Shown piece after piece: positions 9,936 through 22,740 of a DNA stretch of 64,000 nt. The position numbers were made by a program, and so were the translations under genes. This DNA is from Apostichopus japonicus (Eukaryota; Echinodermata; Holothuroidea; Aspidochirotida; Stichopodidae), in the NCBI RefSeq assembly GCF_037975245.1, contig NC_092566.1, forward strand, positions 13,141,001 to 13,205,000, written 5' to 3'. Under the pieces are notes generated by a model. The model was not told where the DNA came from. It did no database searches and was given only the letters and a program-made list of their open reading frames with translations. The stretch's first letter is position 1. Every line of letters starts with the position of its first letter.

Positions 9936-12900
9936 TATTTCAGATGTAGACAAAATCCTCAACAACAAAACGTAAGACTTCTCAAGTATAAAAACAAGTT
10001 TAAATTGTTTTACAAAGTTGTCAACTTAAATTAACGATTACAATCAGGCCAGGACTATGAAGACAACGTCATTATCGAGTTAGCATTCACTTAACATATT
10101 TAAAAGCAGTGAATATCTTGAAAACTAGAATAGTTCATATAGAAACATTATTAACACTCATTGATTCTGCTATATATTTTTTGGGTGGGGGAGGGGGGCT
10201 GGATGTTTTAAGTTATCATTATTACAATTCTGCCCAAATTCTTCACTCTAAGCACTCTCATAATGTGAGAGCATGACAATGCAATGGATTCATATAGCTT
10301 AGCCGCTTCACTGAACAAAAATGCCTTTTCTTTTACACATTTCGATTTTAGTTTTGTCAAAAAAGTCACATTTTAACCGACCTGGGAGTTTCTGCTTCAA
10401 ACAATACGCATTGAAAGTGAGGTAACAGTTCTCATTTTCAGTAATAAACTTTTATCATCTGTTTGAAGCATTAGTTATTTCGACTCATGGATGTTATTAA
10501 TATCAAATTAAAACATGTTAAATCAGATTAGCAGATTCACTGCCCGAGGATGATAATTGAATAATATACATAAAGATCCCCTCTCTTAAATTATCACAGT
10601 CAATTGATCGAACACGAGCAATTTTCTGACGATATACCATGAATATGCAGTCTTTAAATAACTAACATGATTCAAGATATTGCACATAAGGCAGTAGGAA
10701 ATGCACACAATCTTGAGATGATACGATATGTATATTATATACAAACAACAATACGACACTTTCAGAATTTCGCTATTATATGGGGATAAAGTATCGAAGA
10801 AATTCAAGATAAATGCGAGAAAAAAACTGCTTTAAAATATGTGCATGTCTTATACGTATAAAGTTAGAAAATTAACCTTCCTTGAGTTAACATCAATACC
10901 AAGGTCGCGAGGTTTGTAAGCAGTCGCTTACTTTCTTCATTATGTGGTGATGTGGCCGCAAGGCCAAGGAACGCCAGTTGGAACATCACTTCGTGACCAC
11001 CTCCTTTAGAAATTTAATTGAATATTGTACTTGCAAAACACATGGAGAAAAGTCGCGTCCTCGGGCATATAAGTATATTGTGCCATAGCTTTACAGAATT
11101 CTGATTCCAAATCTGAAATTGAGTAATATTTGGTAAACTTAAAAGGAGAGAAAATGCCAGTGACCATATCAATGAAATCATTGTTTTGTTTATATGAATT
11201 CAGGTAAAACAGAGAATAATGTAGGAGATTATGATTTAGATGAGATGATAATTATGCACTGGTGGATATAGCTATAACAAGATGTGTCTATCAAAAATAA
11301 AAACATTAAAAAAAAATTGTGAAAAGACTGGAAAGAATAAAGGTTGTTGGTGTATCAGTATTAGGGGCAGGGCAGTACAACATCAGTTAAAATGTGAAAT
11401 ACGTTCTCGGTGTATGACTGTTACGCGTACATCATAGCTGATTATGATAGGTTAACATTACATTGTATCTGCAAAAGACGCGAGGTTGGATATGTGGTCG
11501 TTAGGTTGTGTGTTGTTAGGTTAGGTTAGGTTAGACCAGGTTAGGTTCGGTATAGTAGCCTATGTTGCGTTGCGTTGATCTAGGCCTATTGTTAAACTGA
11601 GCAAGAACATTATATTGCACTATTTTATATGTATGTTTGAATAATGTAATGCACCTATAACCTCCCATCCTCCCGCCCCCACCCCCTCTCTCTTGTGCGG
11701 TCGGGACCATCCCAAATACATCCCGTAATGTCTTATTACATAATGTGTGCGGATTCATATCATTCCAACCAACACAAACCCTTCCCTGATCTAGTACAAA
11801 GACATGAAGGATAAACTATTCTGACAATATCTGTCTGTGAAGAAACTATGCCACCTGTCACGAAATACTACCAATCTCTAAAAAAAAATGGAAATCCTGG
11901 CGACGTCCATGGAGGATGAAGAGGAACCTGGTGATACCTAAAATCTGTTTTAGGTTAATTTTAGGTTAATTTGCTTAATGAAACCAAAACACAACAATTG
12001 TACAGGCGTGGCAAACCTATAACATTTCGATATTTCATACAACCAATACCAACAAGTCATTCGTCAATTGTTCGTTACGTATACACGTGACACTGTTCAC
12101 TGTTTACTTGACGGTAAGCACTCATTTAATCACAAACCTACAGTAATCGTATATTGTTAGTCTACAGGATCCAATGTCGCTAGTACAAGTGCGAACACAC
12201 TATGTTAATCAGTATACTCCACAAGTCATTAGCCTCCGAAATATAGAGTAAACGTTGTGCTTATATTGTAATTATTTCATTTTATTACTAACGTTTGCGT
12301 AATTCAATCTTATAATGACCTCTTACTTATATGAATAAATATGTGAGAAGCCAAAAACAGGTTTACGATTTACGACGTAGCAAAACAAAACCATAGAACG
12401 AACCACATGAAACGAAGACTAATTAATTGTTCTTCTGATTTTAGAACTCTTCAACGACATTCTAAAAATATTAAGTGTAGACTGCCATACGTAATAGTCT
12501 CTTCATTTTTCATAACAAGGATTTGGTTTGATTTCCCTCGACTCGAGATAAAAAAAAATAAAAAATACATTAAATACATTCCAATGAGAGCATAATGCCG
12601 CCGCTCTGCAACGTATTATGGTATAGTCGAGAGAGGCAGACGAAACGGCTGACGAGAGAAACGGAGAGATGAAGTTTAAAGTGTCCAGTAAAAACTCTAG
12701 GTTTAAAATTAAATGTTTGTAAAGAAGCCAGCAATACGCCCTATTGGATGATCCTACAGTTCGTTCTTCTCCATAAATCGTCTTAAATGTGGCGTTTAGA
12801 TATGCGTGATATCCCATTTTGAAATATTCTATATTTGCATATAGAGTTCAGAAGGAGGCGGAAGGGGTGTAGAGGGTGCAGAACTTGAAGGCAGGAGTTT

Positions 12901-13593
12901 GTGTCGTAAAAAATTATTTTGGAGACAGGAACGAAAAATTGCTTATACTCTTTTGCAATGGCAGTGGTAGCTTACAACTCCATCTTATTAATAATCATAA
13001 ATTTATAAGCAAGTTGCGACATTGTTCAAAGGTTTCATGATATATAAAAAAATATATATCATGGATGCTATTTCTCCGTTACACTTTACATTCTACGTGG
13101 GAGAAGCCATTATGGAGACACCGACATACTTGTCTTTCCCTATCTGTGCATCTTTGGAGGAACCTATGTTTATCCTGCATGACAGCCGTTCAAAGCATCT
13201 CAGGGATAAAACTGTGCTGACGTACACCGAATATAAACTTCACAACGCCCTGCTTACAATTCCTGCATTTTTAAAATCCTCCTGTTTCTGTCATGTGAGG
13301 TAACTAAGTTTGAAATAAAGAGAGAAAACCTACTACATAAAAGTCAAGCGCGGTAGCTTCAGACTGGTTTATATCCAAACTATGGAAACTTGTTGGCATC
13401 TTGTTTACATTAGCGACTCGTTTAATCGTGGCTTGTCATAGTCTCGCGCGCTCTGAGCATTCATGCAACAGACTTCAAAGAGCAAGGCAATATACATAAA
13501 CTCTGAACAAGAAAATGAATATACTTTAGATATACTTTAGATGTCAATATAAAATACACTCATCCTTTAAGTTCAACCGACAAAGTTTATACA
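9936..13593. other. AT-rich spacer; small TTAGG-like patch
   Basis: No convincing gene. A short run of the pentamer AGGTT/TTAGG (four units, 11515-11534) is followed by two more diverged copies. G- and C-rich patches occur at about 10183-10200 and 11669-11690. Open frames at 12407-12595, 12503-12817 and 13022-13303 have no domain-like pattern. A mini-frame at 11888-11941 (MEILATSMEDEEEPGDT) has acidic, coding-like composition but is only 17 codons long. Confidence 0.35.
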
Positions 13594-13654
<61 letters not shown>

Positions 13655-13731
13655 ATATATGGGTGTATGTATGTATATAATATATGTATATAATATATGG
13701 GTGTGTTTGCGCTTGTGTGTGTGTGTGTGTA
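13594..13731. repeat. (TA)n plus (TG)n compound microsatellite
   Basis: TA tract at 13594-13660, two ATATGGGTGT-type phrases, then (TG)n ending at about 13731. Confidence 0.9.
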
Positions 13732-14992
13732 ATGTTACCATTCTGATACCAAAGAGTAGCTGAAAATTTGTATCTGCGAAAGACCATTTCTGGCACAGCG
13801 CCATCGAACAGACTTTACATGTCATGTGTGTACTCGGGTGGGTGTAAAGTCTATATAAACATACTTTGATTTTCCATAGTAGCCTACTTGTCCGGCCATT
13901 AGACACAGTGAAAGAGACAACTTATCGCTCAAACATGAAATGATATGCAATTGTAACATTTTAAAATATAAATTTTGAACTATGTCAGTAAATGAAACAG
14001 GTGAAGGTCGGTTGAGAGACATAATGTGCACAGACTACATACACACCGAAGTTGATGGTAAGCGACACCATAAGCGCTCACTAATATGTAGGCCATATGA
14101 TTATTGTACATCGTTAAAGATTGAATCGCACCAGTGTCATACAATGTCTCGACGTTATCCTATTTTAAATGGATTTATATACTGAACAATAAAAAAGTTT
14201 TGTATTACATTTAATACGTTAATATAACTAGCACAACGATTAACGCTTCGTCGACAAATAAAAGCGCATTTTAACTTTATATCAATTAAATAGAGATATG
14301 TTAGTAACTGGCAACTTTATGAACATTTTGAACAATTGATGAACGATACCTACATGACTGGACGTTGAAACTTCAAGTTCCATATAGTCTCTGTACATTT
14401 GCAGTTTCAGAGGCTAGCTGCGTAGCCAATTTAACTCACAAGCGCCCTCACTTTGTAGGTACCTACAGTATGACTATACTCGTGGTGTGTTGTCCGCCCA
14501 AAAAGTAACACCATAAACAACCTTAAAGATCTTCCTAACACTGCAAGCACTTCACGCGCGCTACAATACTGCGTATTTGCAGACAAATGCAGTTCTAGTT
14601 ACCGTTGTAGTCGAGTTACTCAACACCTTTGGTGTTGCCTCACATGTACAGAACTGATATTACTTTCTTCTGATATTGAGATTTACCAAACCAACTTATG
14701 GTTGATAAGAATAACATGAAGGTGATGACGTAATGAAGCGGATTAAAACACCACCAGGAATCGGATAGTATTCACCGAGTCAAAATTGTTGTTTGCTTTT
14801 GCAATGTTGTTGAGCGCTACTGTGATATTGAATGGGGTGCCTTCACCTTTCTAGAGTATTTGAGAAGGTGACCAGATGCTGAGGTGCACTTCCTTTCGTC
14901 GGATGGGGACGTTAGGTGTCCGCTACCGGGGACAGGAACGAACGCGATATTTGTCTGCCTCGTAACACTCTAAAATTCATGAAAAACAGATG
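13732..14992. other. Spacer upstream of a hAT insertion
   Basis: No gene recognised. Frames at 13982-14185 and on the minus strand at 14031-13822 are unremarkable. Confidence 0.35.
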
Positions 14993-15000
14993 GCATGATA

Positions 15001-16022
15001 CACTGGCGGATCCAGGGCCTTTGTTTGGGAGGGGCCAAAGTGGCATTAGAGTGATATGGGGGAGGGGTCTCAGGGGAGGGGGTACCCCCTCCTCTTTGGA
15101 AAATTTTCTATTGCTGAATGCCCTCAGATGCAATTTGGTGCGACAAAAGTGTACAATGGTGATGTTAATTTACTTCTACAAAAATGTTTCCCAGGTGTAA
15201 GTTTCTAAAATATTTATAAAACAAAGTTGGGATCATCTTTCTCAAGAAATTTTATTTCTCATAGGTTATAAATTTCTTACAACCAGCCTGTAACTGCAAA
15301 CTGGTGTTAAACTGTAAATCCTCATGCTCATACATTTACATAGCTCCCAACTCTTGAGAAGGCAAATGCTGGTCCATGCCACGAATCGCCGTCCTGGGGG
15401 AGGGGTATAAGGGGAGGGGGTGTCCCCTCCCCTTTTGATTTTTTTTTATCCTGGTGATGCCTACATGTAAAATGGTGGCACTGAGAAAGGCTTTTGTCAC
15501 CCACAATTTTCTGAGAAATATGCATTTTTTGTGTGTAACATCAATAAATTGAATAGTAGGTGATAATTCATTCTTTCCCGTGGCATGAAAATGTTCGCTG
15601 CTCGCCCCAATGAAAATAATTATAGGCTAATTTGAGGTTCAAATGATGCTGTAAAGGAGGTTTTATAACTCTATTATGCTAAATGCTAAAGAAATGATGG
15701 TTGCTAAGTCAAAATTTGGTGCAAATTTTTTATGTATACTTGACAATTACAATGCGGTTTTTTCGGACGCTTGTGCGGGTCAGCGGGTTTGGGTGTTAGA
15801 ATGCGGGTCTAATTCCCGCGAATTGCGGGTCAGTTGGGAGCTCTGCATTTAATTTTAAACCAGAAAACGAAAAGGTTTAGACTAGTCTACCACTGCTATT
15901 CCTCTCGATTTTTTTTACTTTCCAATCATATGATTTAGTGGATGTTCGGAAACACTTTTTGGCTCACCTTTGGGGGGAGGGCCATGGCCCCCCTTGGCCC
16001 CCCCCCCTTGGATCCGCCAGTG
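15001..16022. mobile_element. Complete non-autonomous hAT-type transposon, 1022 bp
   Basis: The left end reads CACTGGCGGATCCAGGGCC and the right end is its inverted copy (TGGATCCGCCAGTG, 14 bp exact, then imperfect). The element is flanked by a perfect 8-bp target duplication GCATGATA at 14993-15000 and 16023-16030. Eight-bp duplications and ends of this type are hallmarks of the hAT superfamily. There is no transposase frame, so it must be mobilised in trans. An internal module (GGGGAGGGG, AGGGGAGGGGG, CCCCTCC, then an AT stretch) occurs twice, at about 15057-15130 and 15397-15480. A CpG-rich patch with GCGGGT repeats lies at 15770-15835. Confidence 0.92.
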
Positions 16023-16030
16023 GCATGATA

Positions 16031-18269
16031 TGAGCTGGTGCATTCATTTACGATGACCATCGTTTGAAATCTACAAGCCGCCTTACCCTTGGAATTAGTA
16101 ATAAAACTAAATCTTAGGAAACAGCATCAAAGGCGCACACATATATGGACGCTAAATACTGGATCTATGACCTCATTCATTGTTAAAATCACGTGATTAC
16201 CCTACCTACAATGACTCATCCACTAGCATATCTGGATTGGAATCATACAATCAATTGATCTGCACAGTGTATAATTGAATGATCATACTTATGTTGTGTA
16301 TTGATAATTGATAATTGTTAGTTTTAGTTTTCTGTTAAAAATATTAACTTGTTTCAAATTCTACTTTTTCCTGTTGATAAACTGAATGCTATATAGCAGT
16401 AAAAGTAAGTGTAATAACAAACAATAATGCCAATATTGCATGCTCAATTGATTTCAGGTAAGTTGCAGAACAGTTAACGTAATTCATCCCTGCAATAGAA
16501 TCTGTTTGCTAATTTCATTGCTAATTCACGCATGCATTTATGCTAATTGAGCATACGCATGTATACAAACGCTAATTGCTCCATTCACATTGTTCAGAGA
16601 CCGCTAGTAGAGGGCGCTTTTCCTTTACCATTATTAGATTTCCTTTATGAAGGAACTCTAACCATTAAAGCCCATATAAGTTATACCAACAACTAACGGA
16701 TGTGTACAACACTAATTACTCGCCTTACACATTGTTGCCAAAAGTCGCATTTAGAGGGCGCTTTGCTTTCGCGTCGTTATAGCTCACAACCAATCGTCAT
16801 AATATGGTAACACATTTCATTATTCGGTTGAAAAGAGGCCAGAAATCCTTCAAGTGATATGAAAAGACAAAACTGATAATTTAGTTGAAATATGATTCAT
16901 CTTAGTCTGAGCTACGACTATATCATTGGCAGCTGAAATGACTCTAGCGTATCCAAACGTATTCCTAGATACGGCAAATTAATAGACGTTATAGTTAACG
17001 AGCCATTGGCTAAAACCATTTATGCTAAGAAACGTATTTCATGAACACCTGCCCAGAGCGCTAATGGCATTTTAGGCTAATGATGAGTCTAATTGCATTA
17101 AAACCGTCCCTGTGGTATATAAATTGGCGCCGTGTCATTTGCTCAAGACCTTGCTTATATATCTTTGTCAGATAAAGCCTTTATTTTGAAAAGTATTGCG
17201 AAAACCCTGATTAGTTTGCTATTAGGGTTGCGTGCCATGATACCCGATATGTTCTGCTCATGCTCAGACTTAACAAAATAGTTGCAAACATTTAAAACTA
17301 AAACACTTTTTGACATTGAAATGAATAAGACAATATTTATTGATATGGCTGGTTCTCATCTGGTCCGCTCGATAATGACGTATAGCATTAGTAATAGATC
17401 AAAGTATAATCCCCAAATGGCAGAAATATCAATTGTTTTAAGATCTAACGTCATCAGCGATCACGATAGGAAGGGTTGAAATCTAGTCCATGAAACTAAT
17501 TGGACTAACAGGGTTAATAAATAATATATGCAAATGTTACCAGCTTGACTGCCATTTGATTCCAAATTGAGCGTGTTCGAAGATTTAATGAAAAAATCCG
17601 AATCTATTTACGAAACGGCAATTGTTATATATAGTTGATGCAATAGAGTGCAGAAGTATAGAAATTTGACGCAATGTTCTATTCTAAATTTATTAAATAT
17701 GTCTGCATAATTACAAGCAATCTGTTGTACAACATGTGACACCGGTGCTTGATCTCTGCATACTCATTCACTTACATAAAACCCACACTTTGTGGTTTTG
17801 CATTTTGAAATACGTCTCATGTGAGGGCGTCTTCGGGGGTATATTCTTGAGTAATTTCTATTTCTCCACTGGAAGTGATCATAGTAAAGCTTAAAAAAAA
17901 ATGGAAACGTATCTATCAAGTCGTGTTTATATTTATGATACACACCTGTGAGCCTATACTTCGAAAACATCATTAATCCAATACTAAACAAACATCCTGT
18001 GACGCAGAAAAAAAATGTAACGAAAAATTCGATTAGTCACCTCGGGAAATAACACTGATTACAACTCATAATGAATGGATTGGATTATTAAAATTCCGTC
18101 TAACATATCTTAACGCATGACACCCATGAGAATATACATAACCTATATTTATGCTCCTCTCAGTGGACAAATGTTGTCGATGAGTCGGTCATGTTTGTCA
18201 TTCCGGAGTTATCATAAGAACATCTACAGTATATTATCTCCGTATAGTCACATATATACCGTAAAGTAT
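16031..18269. other. AT-rich spacer without recognisable genes
   Basis: The phrase AGAGGGCGCTTT occurs twice (about 16609 and 16752) in otherwise plain DNA, which suggests a small duplicated segment. No exon or RNA gene was recognised. Confidence 0.35.
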
Positions 18270-18283
18270 ATACACACACACAC

Positions 18284-18364
<81 letters not shown>

Positions 18365-18401
18365 TATACATATATATATATATATATATACATATAATAT
18401 G

Positions 18402-18433
<32 letters not shown>
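18270..18433. repeat. (CA)n/(TA)n microsatellite, left half of a split tract
   Basis: A short CA run leads into long TA with some CATATA interruptions. It ends exactly at the CAGGGGCG end of the composite insertion. The same kind of tract resumes at 20327. Confidence 0.95.
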
Positions 18434-19110
18434 CAGGGGCGTATCCAGGATTTTCTAACCCGGGGGGCGCGAATTACTATCTAAGCGGAGCGCCACCATC
18501 AGTTGGCGCGCAGCGTACAAGAAAATTTCTTGTTTTGATACCACCCAGATCACCGGAAACGGCACTTCTCGGGCTTGAAATGACCAACCAGATGTACACT
18601 TTTTGCCTGAGAACCAAGTATTTCCTCATAGTTTTTTTTTTCCATCCATAACCTTTCTGAAGATTGTCAACCCGGCACACATCATGTTCGACCTCATCGC
18701 ATCTTCTGTGGGTCATTGCTTTTGTAGGTGATTCTACGTCGCGGCCCACAATACGCGTCAGCCCCACTTTTCAAGGTTTTAACCCCATTATTTGTTCAGA
18801 ATTTGAAAATTCACATTTCTCGTGAATAAACTCACTTCAAAACATACCGACAATGTTGTACAAAATTTCATCTATGGACAACCAATATAGAAGAACTTCC
18901 TTCAACCCCTAACAGACCGGTCAAAACTGCACGAGTAGAGGGAAGTTGGTCAGAAATTTTCGCAGAATGTTGGACAGAAGTTTTCGAAAAATCAGACACA
19001 GTTAAATTATTGGTGTATAAATATTAAAGCCTCTTATAACGGCTATTATAAAACTTGGTTGAAGGAAATGAAAAAATAGCAGATATTTCCGAAACCGAAC
19101 ACTATACACA

Positions 19111-19420
19111 CATAGGCGTAGGAGGCGGGGGGGGGCAGCCCCTAATTCGCCATTACTAATGTAATAGACATTTCTTTGTTGTTGACATAATTGGACCTCC
19201 ATGCTTTTTCTACATCTACATAAGACATTTCGTTGTTTACATTAGCATCCCGCGGTATACTGCGCAATTTTAACGGACCGTGCGGTACAAGATGGCATGC
19301 GATATAATAACCGATGCTTGCTTATATGATATTGACATTAACATTGAACGCGCGCAAAGCGCACGAAAATTTTTGGTTATTTTTTTCAGTCAAGTCGGAC
19401 AGTTTTGAGGCTTTTCACCC
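19111..19420. mobile_element. Partial copy of the CATAGGCGTAGGAG hAT family
   Basis: Starts with CATAGGCGTAGGAGGCGGGG, the same end as the complete element at 27956-28345. It also shares the internal block TAATAACCGATGC, TATATGATAT, GAACGCGC and GGTTATTTTT at about 19290-19395. No right terminal repeat is visible, so it is truncated or interrupted. Confidence 0.7.
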
Positions 19421-19484
19421 TGGAACACCATTTTCATGCTCACTGATATGATGTGATATCTGCTGTTTGCTTTACAAATTCGAA

Positions 19485-19740
19485 CAGGCGCGTAGCGAGG
19501 AATTTTGCCAAGGGAGGGGCGAAGCCTGTAGGCAAATTATCTAAGCGTAGCGCCACCATAGGTTGGCGCGAAGCGTACAAGCAAATTTTGGCCAAAAATG
19601 CCTCCCAGATCGCTGGAAATGACACTTCCCAGGCCTTGTTAGTTGCATCTAAGCACTTTCTATTTTGAGATTACTAGCGATATCATTAAAAAAAATATGC
19701 TGAATGGGGGGAGGGGCGGTCGCCCTCTTCCCAAAATGCG
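19485..19740. mobile_element. Truncated copy of the CAGGCGCGTAGCGAGG hAT family
   Basis: Closely similar to the complete 307-bp element at 39932-40238 along its length: CAGGCGCGTAGCGAGGAATT, AAGGGAGGGGCGAA, TTGGCGCGAAGCGTACAAG, CTAGCGATATCAT. Similarity stops in the C-rich right part after CGGTCGCCC, and the right terminal repeat is missing. The frames at 19440-19668 on both strands are by-products of this element. Confidence 0.8.
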
Positions 19741-20042
19741 TCATGTTCCCCGACGACACGGTCGAGTTCGAGACCAGCCACAGTTGGTTTCATAGCACAA
19801 TTCTACCATTGTTTAAGGCGTACATACACACACACGCGTTATGATAGACCATATATAGTATGTATATAGATCATGAGTGAGAGAGGAAAATAGAAACGTC
19901 AAAAAATGGAGTTGTCGGTGTAAGGGGTAGGATGAGTCACACGCCCCTTACGAAATCATTGATCCGTCACTGGCTACCCTGTGTATATAATAGGGATCAG
20001 CGCTGTAATGATGTCACTGTTCCTCTTTCTCTTCCCGGTGTC

Positions 20043-20283
<241 letters not shown>

Positions 20284-20326
20284 CCGGGGGGCGCGCGCCC
20301 CCAACGCCCCCCTGGATACGCGCCTG

Positions 20327-20449
<123 letters not shown>

Positions 20450-22124
20450 CTTTATCTCACAAATAAGGTATCCGTAAAATAATGAAAGCCAGCCGCGTTG
20501 TTTCATGATAAAGAAAATAATAATAATAATGCATATGAGCCTATATGAAGTTAGAACTATCGAATCAGTGCATGAATTATGTTTTAATCTGTACGTTGGT
20601 GTAATAGATACGATAGCATACTCCATCTCATTTCCCGTGTGACTTAAACACTAAATCAAACTTTAATGTGGTCGTCAAGAGCCTAGTGTAGAAGTTTTCA
20701 CCTGACTAAAGTATAACTTTACGTATGTGTTTTACTATATGAGAACTTTTCCTACGCTACTGCAATGGCGTAAAGTTGTCTAAATTTGATCCATTTCTTT
20801 CAACTTTTCTTCACGACTGCCAAGCCACAACAAACAAATCCTATCCCTAATGTTAATGTGTCTAAGAAGATGTCTGCGTGTTGCTCCGCTCCCCACAGCG
20901 AAAAATCAACACTTTATATGTGCACAATCCATCATAAAAGCACATTTCGGTAGATAAAGAGAAATAAAGAGTCGATAATTCAAGATCCATAGTAGTATTT
21001 GCGAGATAAACAGTTCAAATCTCAAGTAAATAATGTTTAGATAAAGGAGATAGGCGAAATTGTTCCGCATAATTTCGAATATATTGAAAAAGAAAGAAAA
21101 AGAGAAGATGAAAAAGGGAAATAATAATAGAAAAAAAGACGACGTTTTCAGAAGATAGTGGACATTTTGAATTGCGATAGTCGAATCTTCAGGTTTAAAA
21201 TTCCTTATTTTAAGAAAGGAAAGCCGAAATTCTTCGGTTTCTCGAAAGTTACAATAAGGAAATAAAATGTTGAATTAATAAAAGAATGTAATTTGTATTA
21301 TAATATCCCATCCAAAACATCTTCCGAGGAAGATTCCACAAACCCGCCAAGGTACTGCCCCTTTAATGTAGAATGGAGCGTCGTCTTCTACGCCTACTAT
21401 TTTAGATATAAATAAAACAAAGTTTAAAACATAGAAAACAGCTGGGTGCAAAAATAAAATAAAAGACATCACCGAACATTTTTTCCACGGACTTGAGTTT
21501 ACGATTTCCGGTTAATCCTTAACTCTGCAGGAATGTTATGTATTTATATCGTCATACTAATCCAATGACATGTTTGCAATGTGAAATGACATATTACCAA
21601 CCAACGATAAAGCAGAAGGCAATGAAAAAACCATATAATGAATACAGTCACCACTACTGCATCCGACGAACCATATCTTAAGTGTGCGGTATCTCGCCCC
21701 CCCCCCCACACCCCTTCTCCCCACACCTCCCCCCTACCGTTTTTCGATTAAAAGTAGATACTTGGATTTAAGTTGCTACAGATAAACTTGATTATTTTCC
21801 CAAAAGAGTACACATTTTGAGTTTTTTTATTTTTTCCCCCACTCAACACTATATTAAATTCTCATTGTCCTTATTGAGCCACTATCATGCATAAAAATCG
21901 AGTTATTCTGTGAAAGGGCCTTAAAATTGATCTAGCTGGTGTGTCCATGTCACCGAAATCTTTATGGAAAAAAATAAGAGATTGAGTCACGGCTTATTGT
22001 TTCAAAATGCACTGTGTGATGCATATCTCAACACACTGTTTGGTTGACTCTGAGATCAAACTGTGTTTCGGAAATGGCTAAACTAGAAAATATAAATGGT
22101 GGCGCCACTTATCTTACATGAATC
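20450..22124. other. AT-rich spacer without recognisable genes
   Basis: No exon or RNA gene seen. A C-rich patch at 21697-21735 contains an 11-C run. The frame at 21472-21275 (minus) is unremarkable. Confidence 0.35.
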
Positions 22125-22250
22125 CAGTGGCATACGGTAGCAAGGGGAGGGGAGGAGGAGTTCTGCCTCCCCTCCAAAAACAATATTGTTAGGAAAATTT
22201 GTTCGATGCTTGCCCTCTTAGACAAGTATTTGGGCCACTAAAAAGAAATA
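22125..22250. mobile_element. Probable decayed hAT-like fragment
   Basis: Begins CAGTGGCATACGGTAGC, followed by AGGGGAGGGGAGG, CCTCCCCTCC, AAAATTTG and TGCCCTCTTAGA. This order matches the internal module of the 15001-16022 element (AGGGG run, CCCCTCC, AAAATTTT, TGCCCTCAGA). No right end or target duplication found. Confidence 0.4.
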
Positions 22251-22440
22251 TAGGTATACCCCTGTAGCCGAAGTTTATGTGGTCCCTGTCAGCCAGTTGG
22301 ACTAACGGAGTTTTATTCTAAGATGCAACAATGCAGTATAACTTAATGTTCATGATATGGTTATGTTTTTCTATGAGAGTTTAGACTTATGCCTACGATT
22401 CGTCGATCTGCCCTGATCGGATGGTTTTCGTAATATCATT

Positions 22441-22740
22441 AGTGTACATACACTGTACATGCACTGTACACAAACTGCACATGCACTGTATATAAGCACT
22501 GTACATACAATGTAACGCACTCTACATACACTGTACATGCACTGTACACACACTGTACATGCACTGTATAAGCACTGTACATACAATGTAACGCACTCTA
22601 CATACACTCTACATGCACTGTACACACACTGTACATGCACTGTACATGCACTGTATAAGCACTGTACATACAATGTAACGCACTCTACATACACTCTACA
22701 TGCACTGTAAACACACTGTACATGCACTGTACATGCACTT
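22441..22740. repeat. Tandem repeat of TGCACTGTACATACAC type
   Basis: Built from about 16-bp and shorter phrases with GCACTGTACA. A higher-order block containing ATACAATGTAACGCACTC recurs near 22495, 22571 and 22658, spacing 76 and 87 bp. The Cys/Val/Tyr-rich ORF on the minus strand is a repeat by-product. Confidence 0.92.

Noticed and set aside
11515-11534. Interstitial arthropod-type telomere repeat (TTAGG)n
   Set aside because: Only four exact units, decays at once, and the organism looks like a deuterostome, where TTAGGG is expected.
11888-11941. 17-codon acidic mini-ORF (MEILATSMEDEEEPGDT)
   Set aside because: Coding-like composition but no donor, acceptor or longer context; cannot be distinguished from chance.
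22371-22727. 118-codon Cys/Val/Tyr-rich ORF, minus strand
   Set aside because: Translation of the 22.4-22.7 kb tandem repeat; recurring peptides follow the DNA period.
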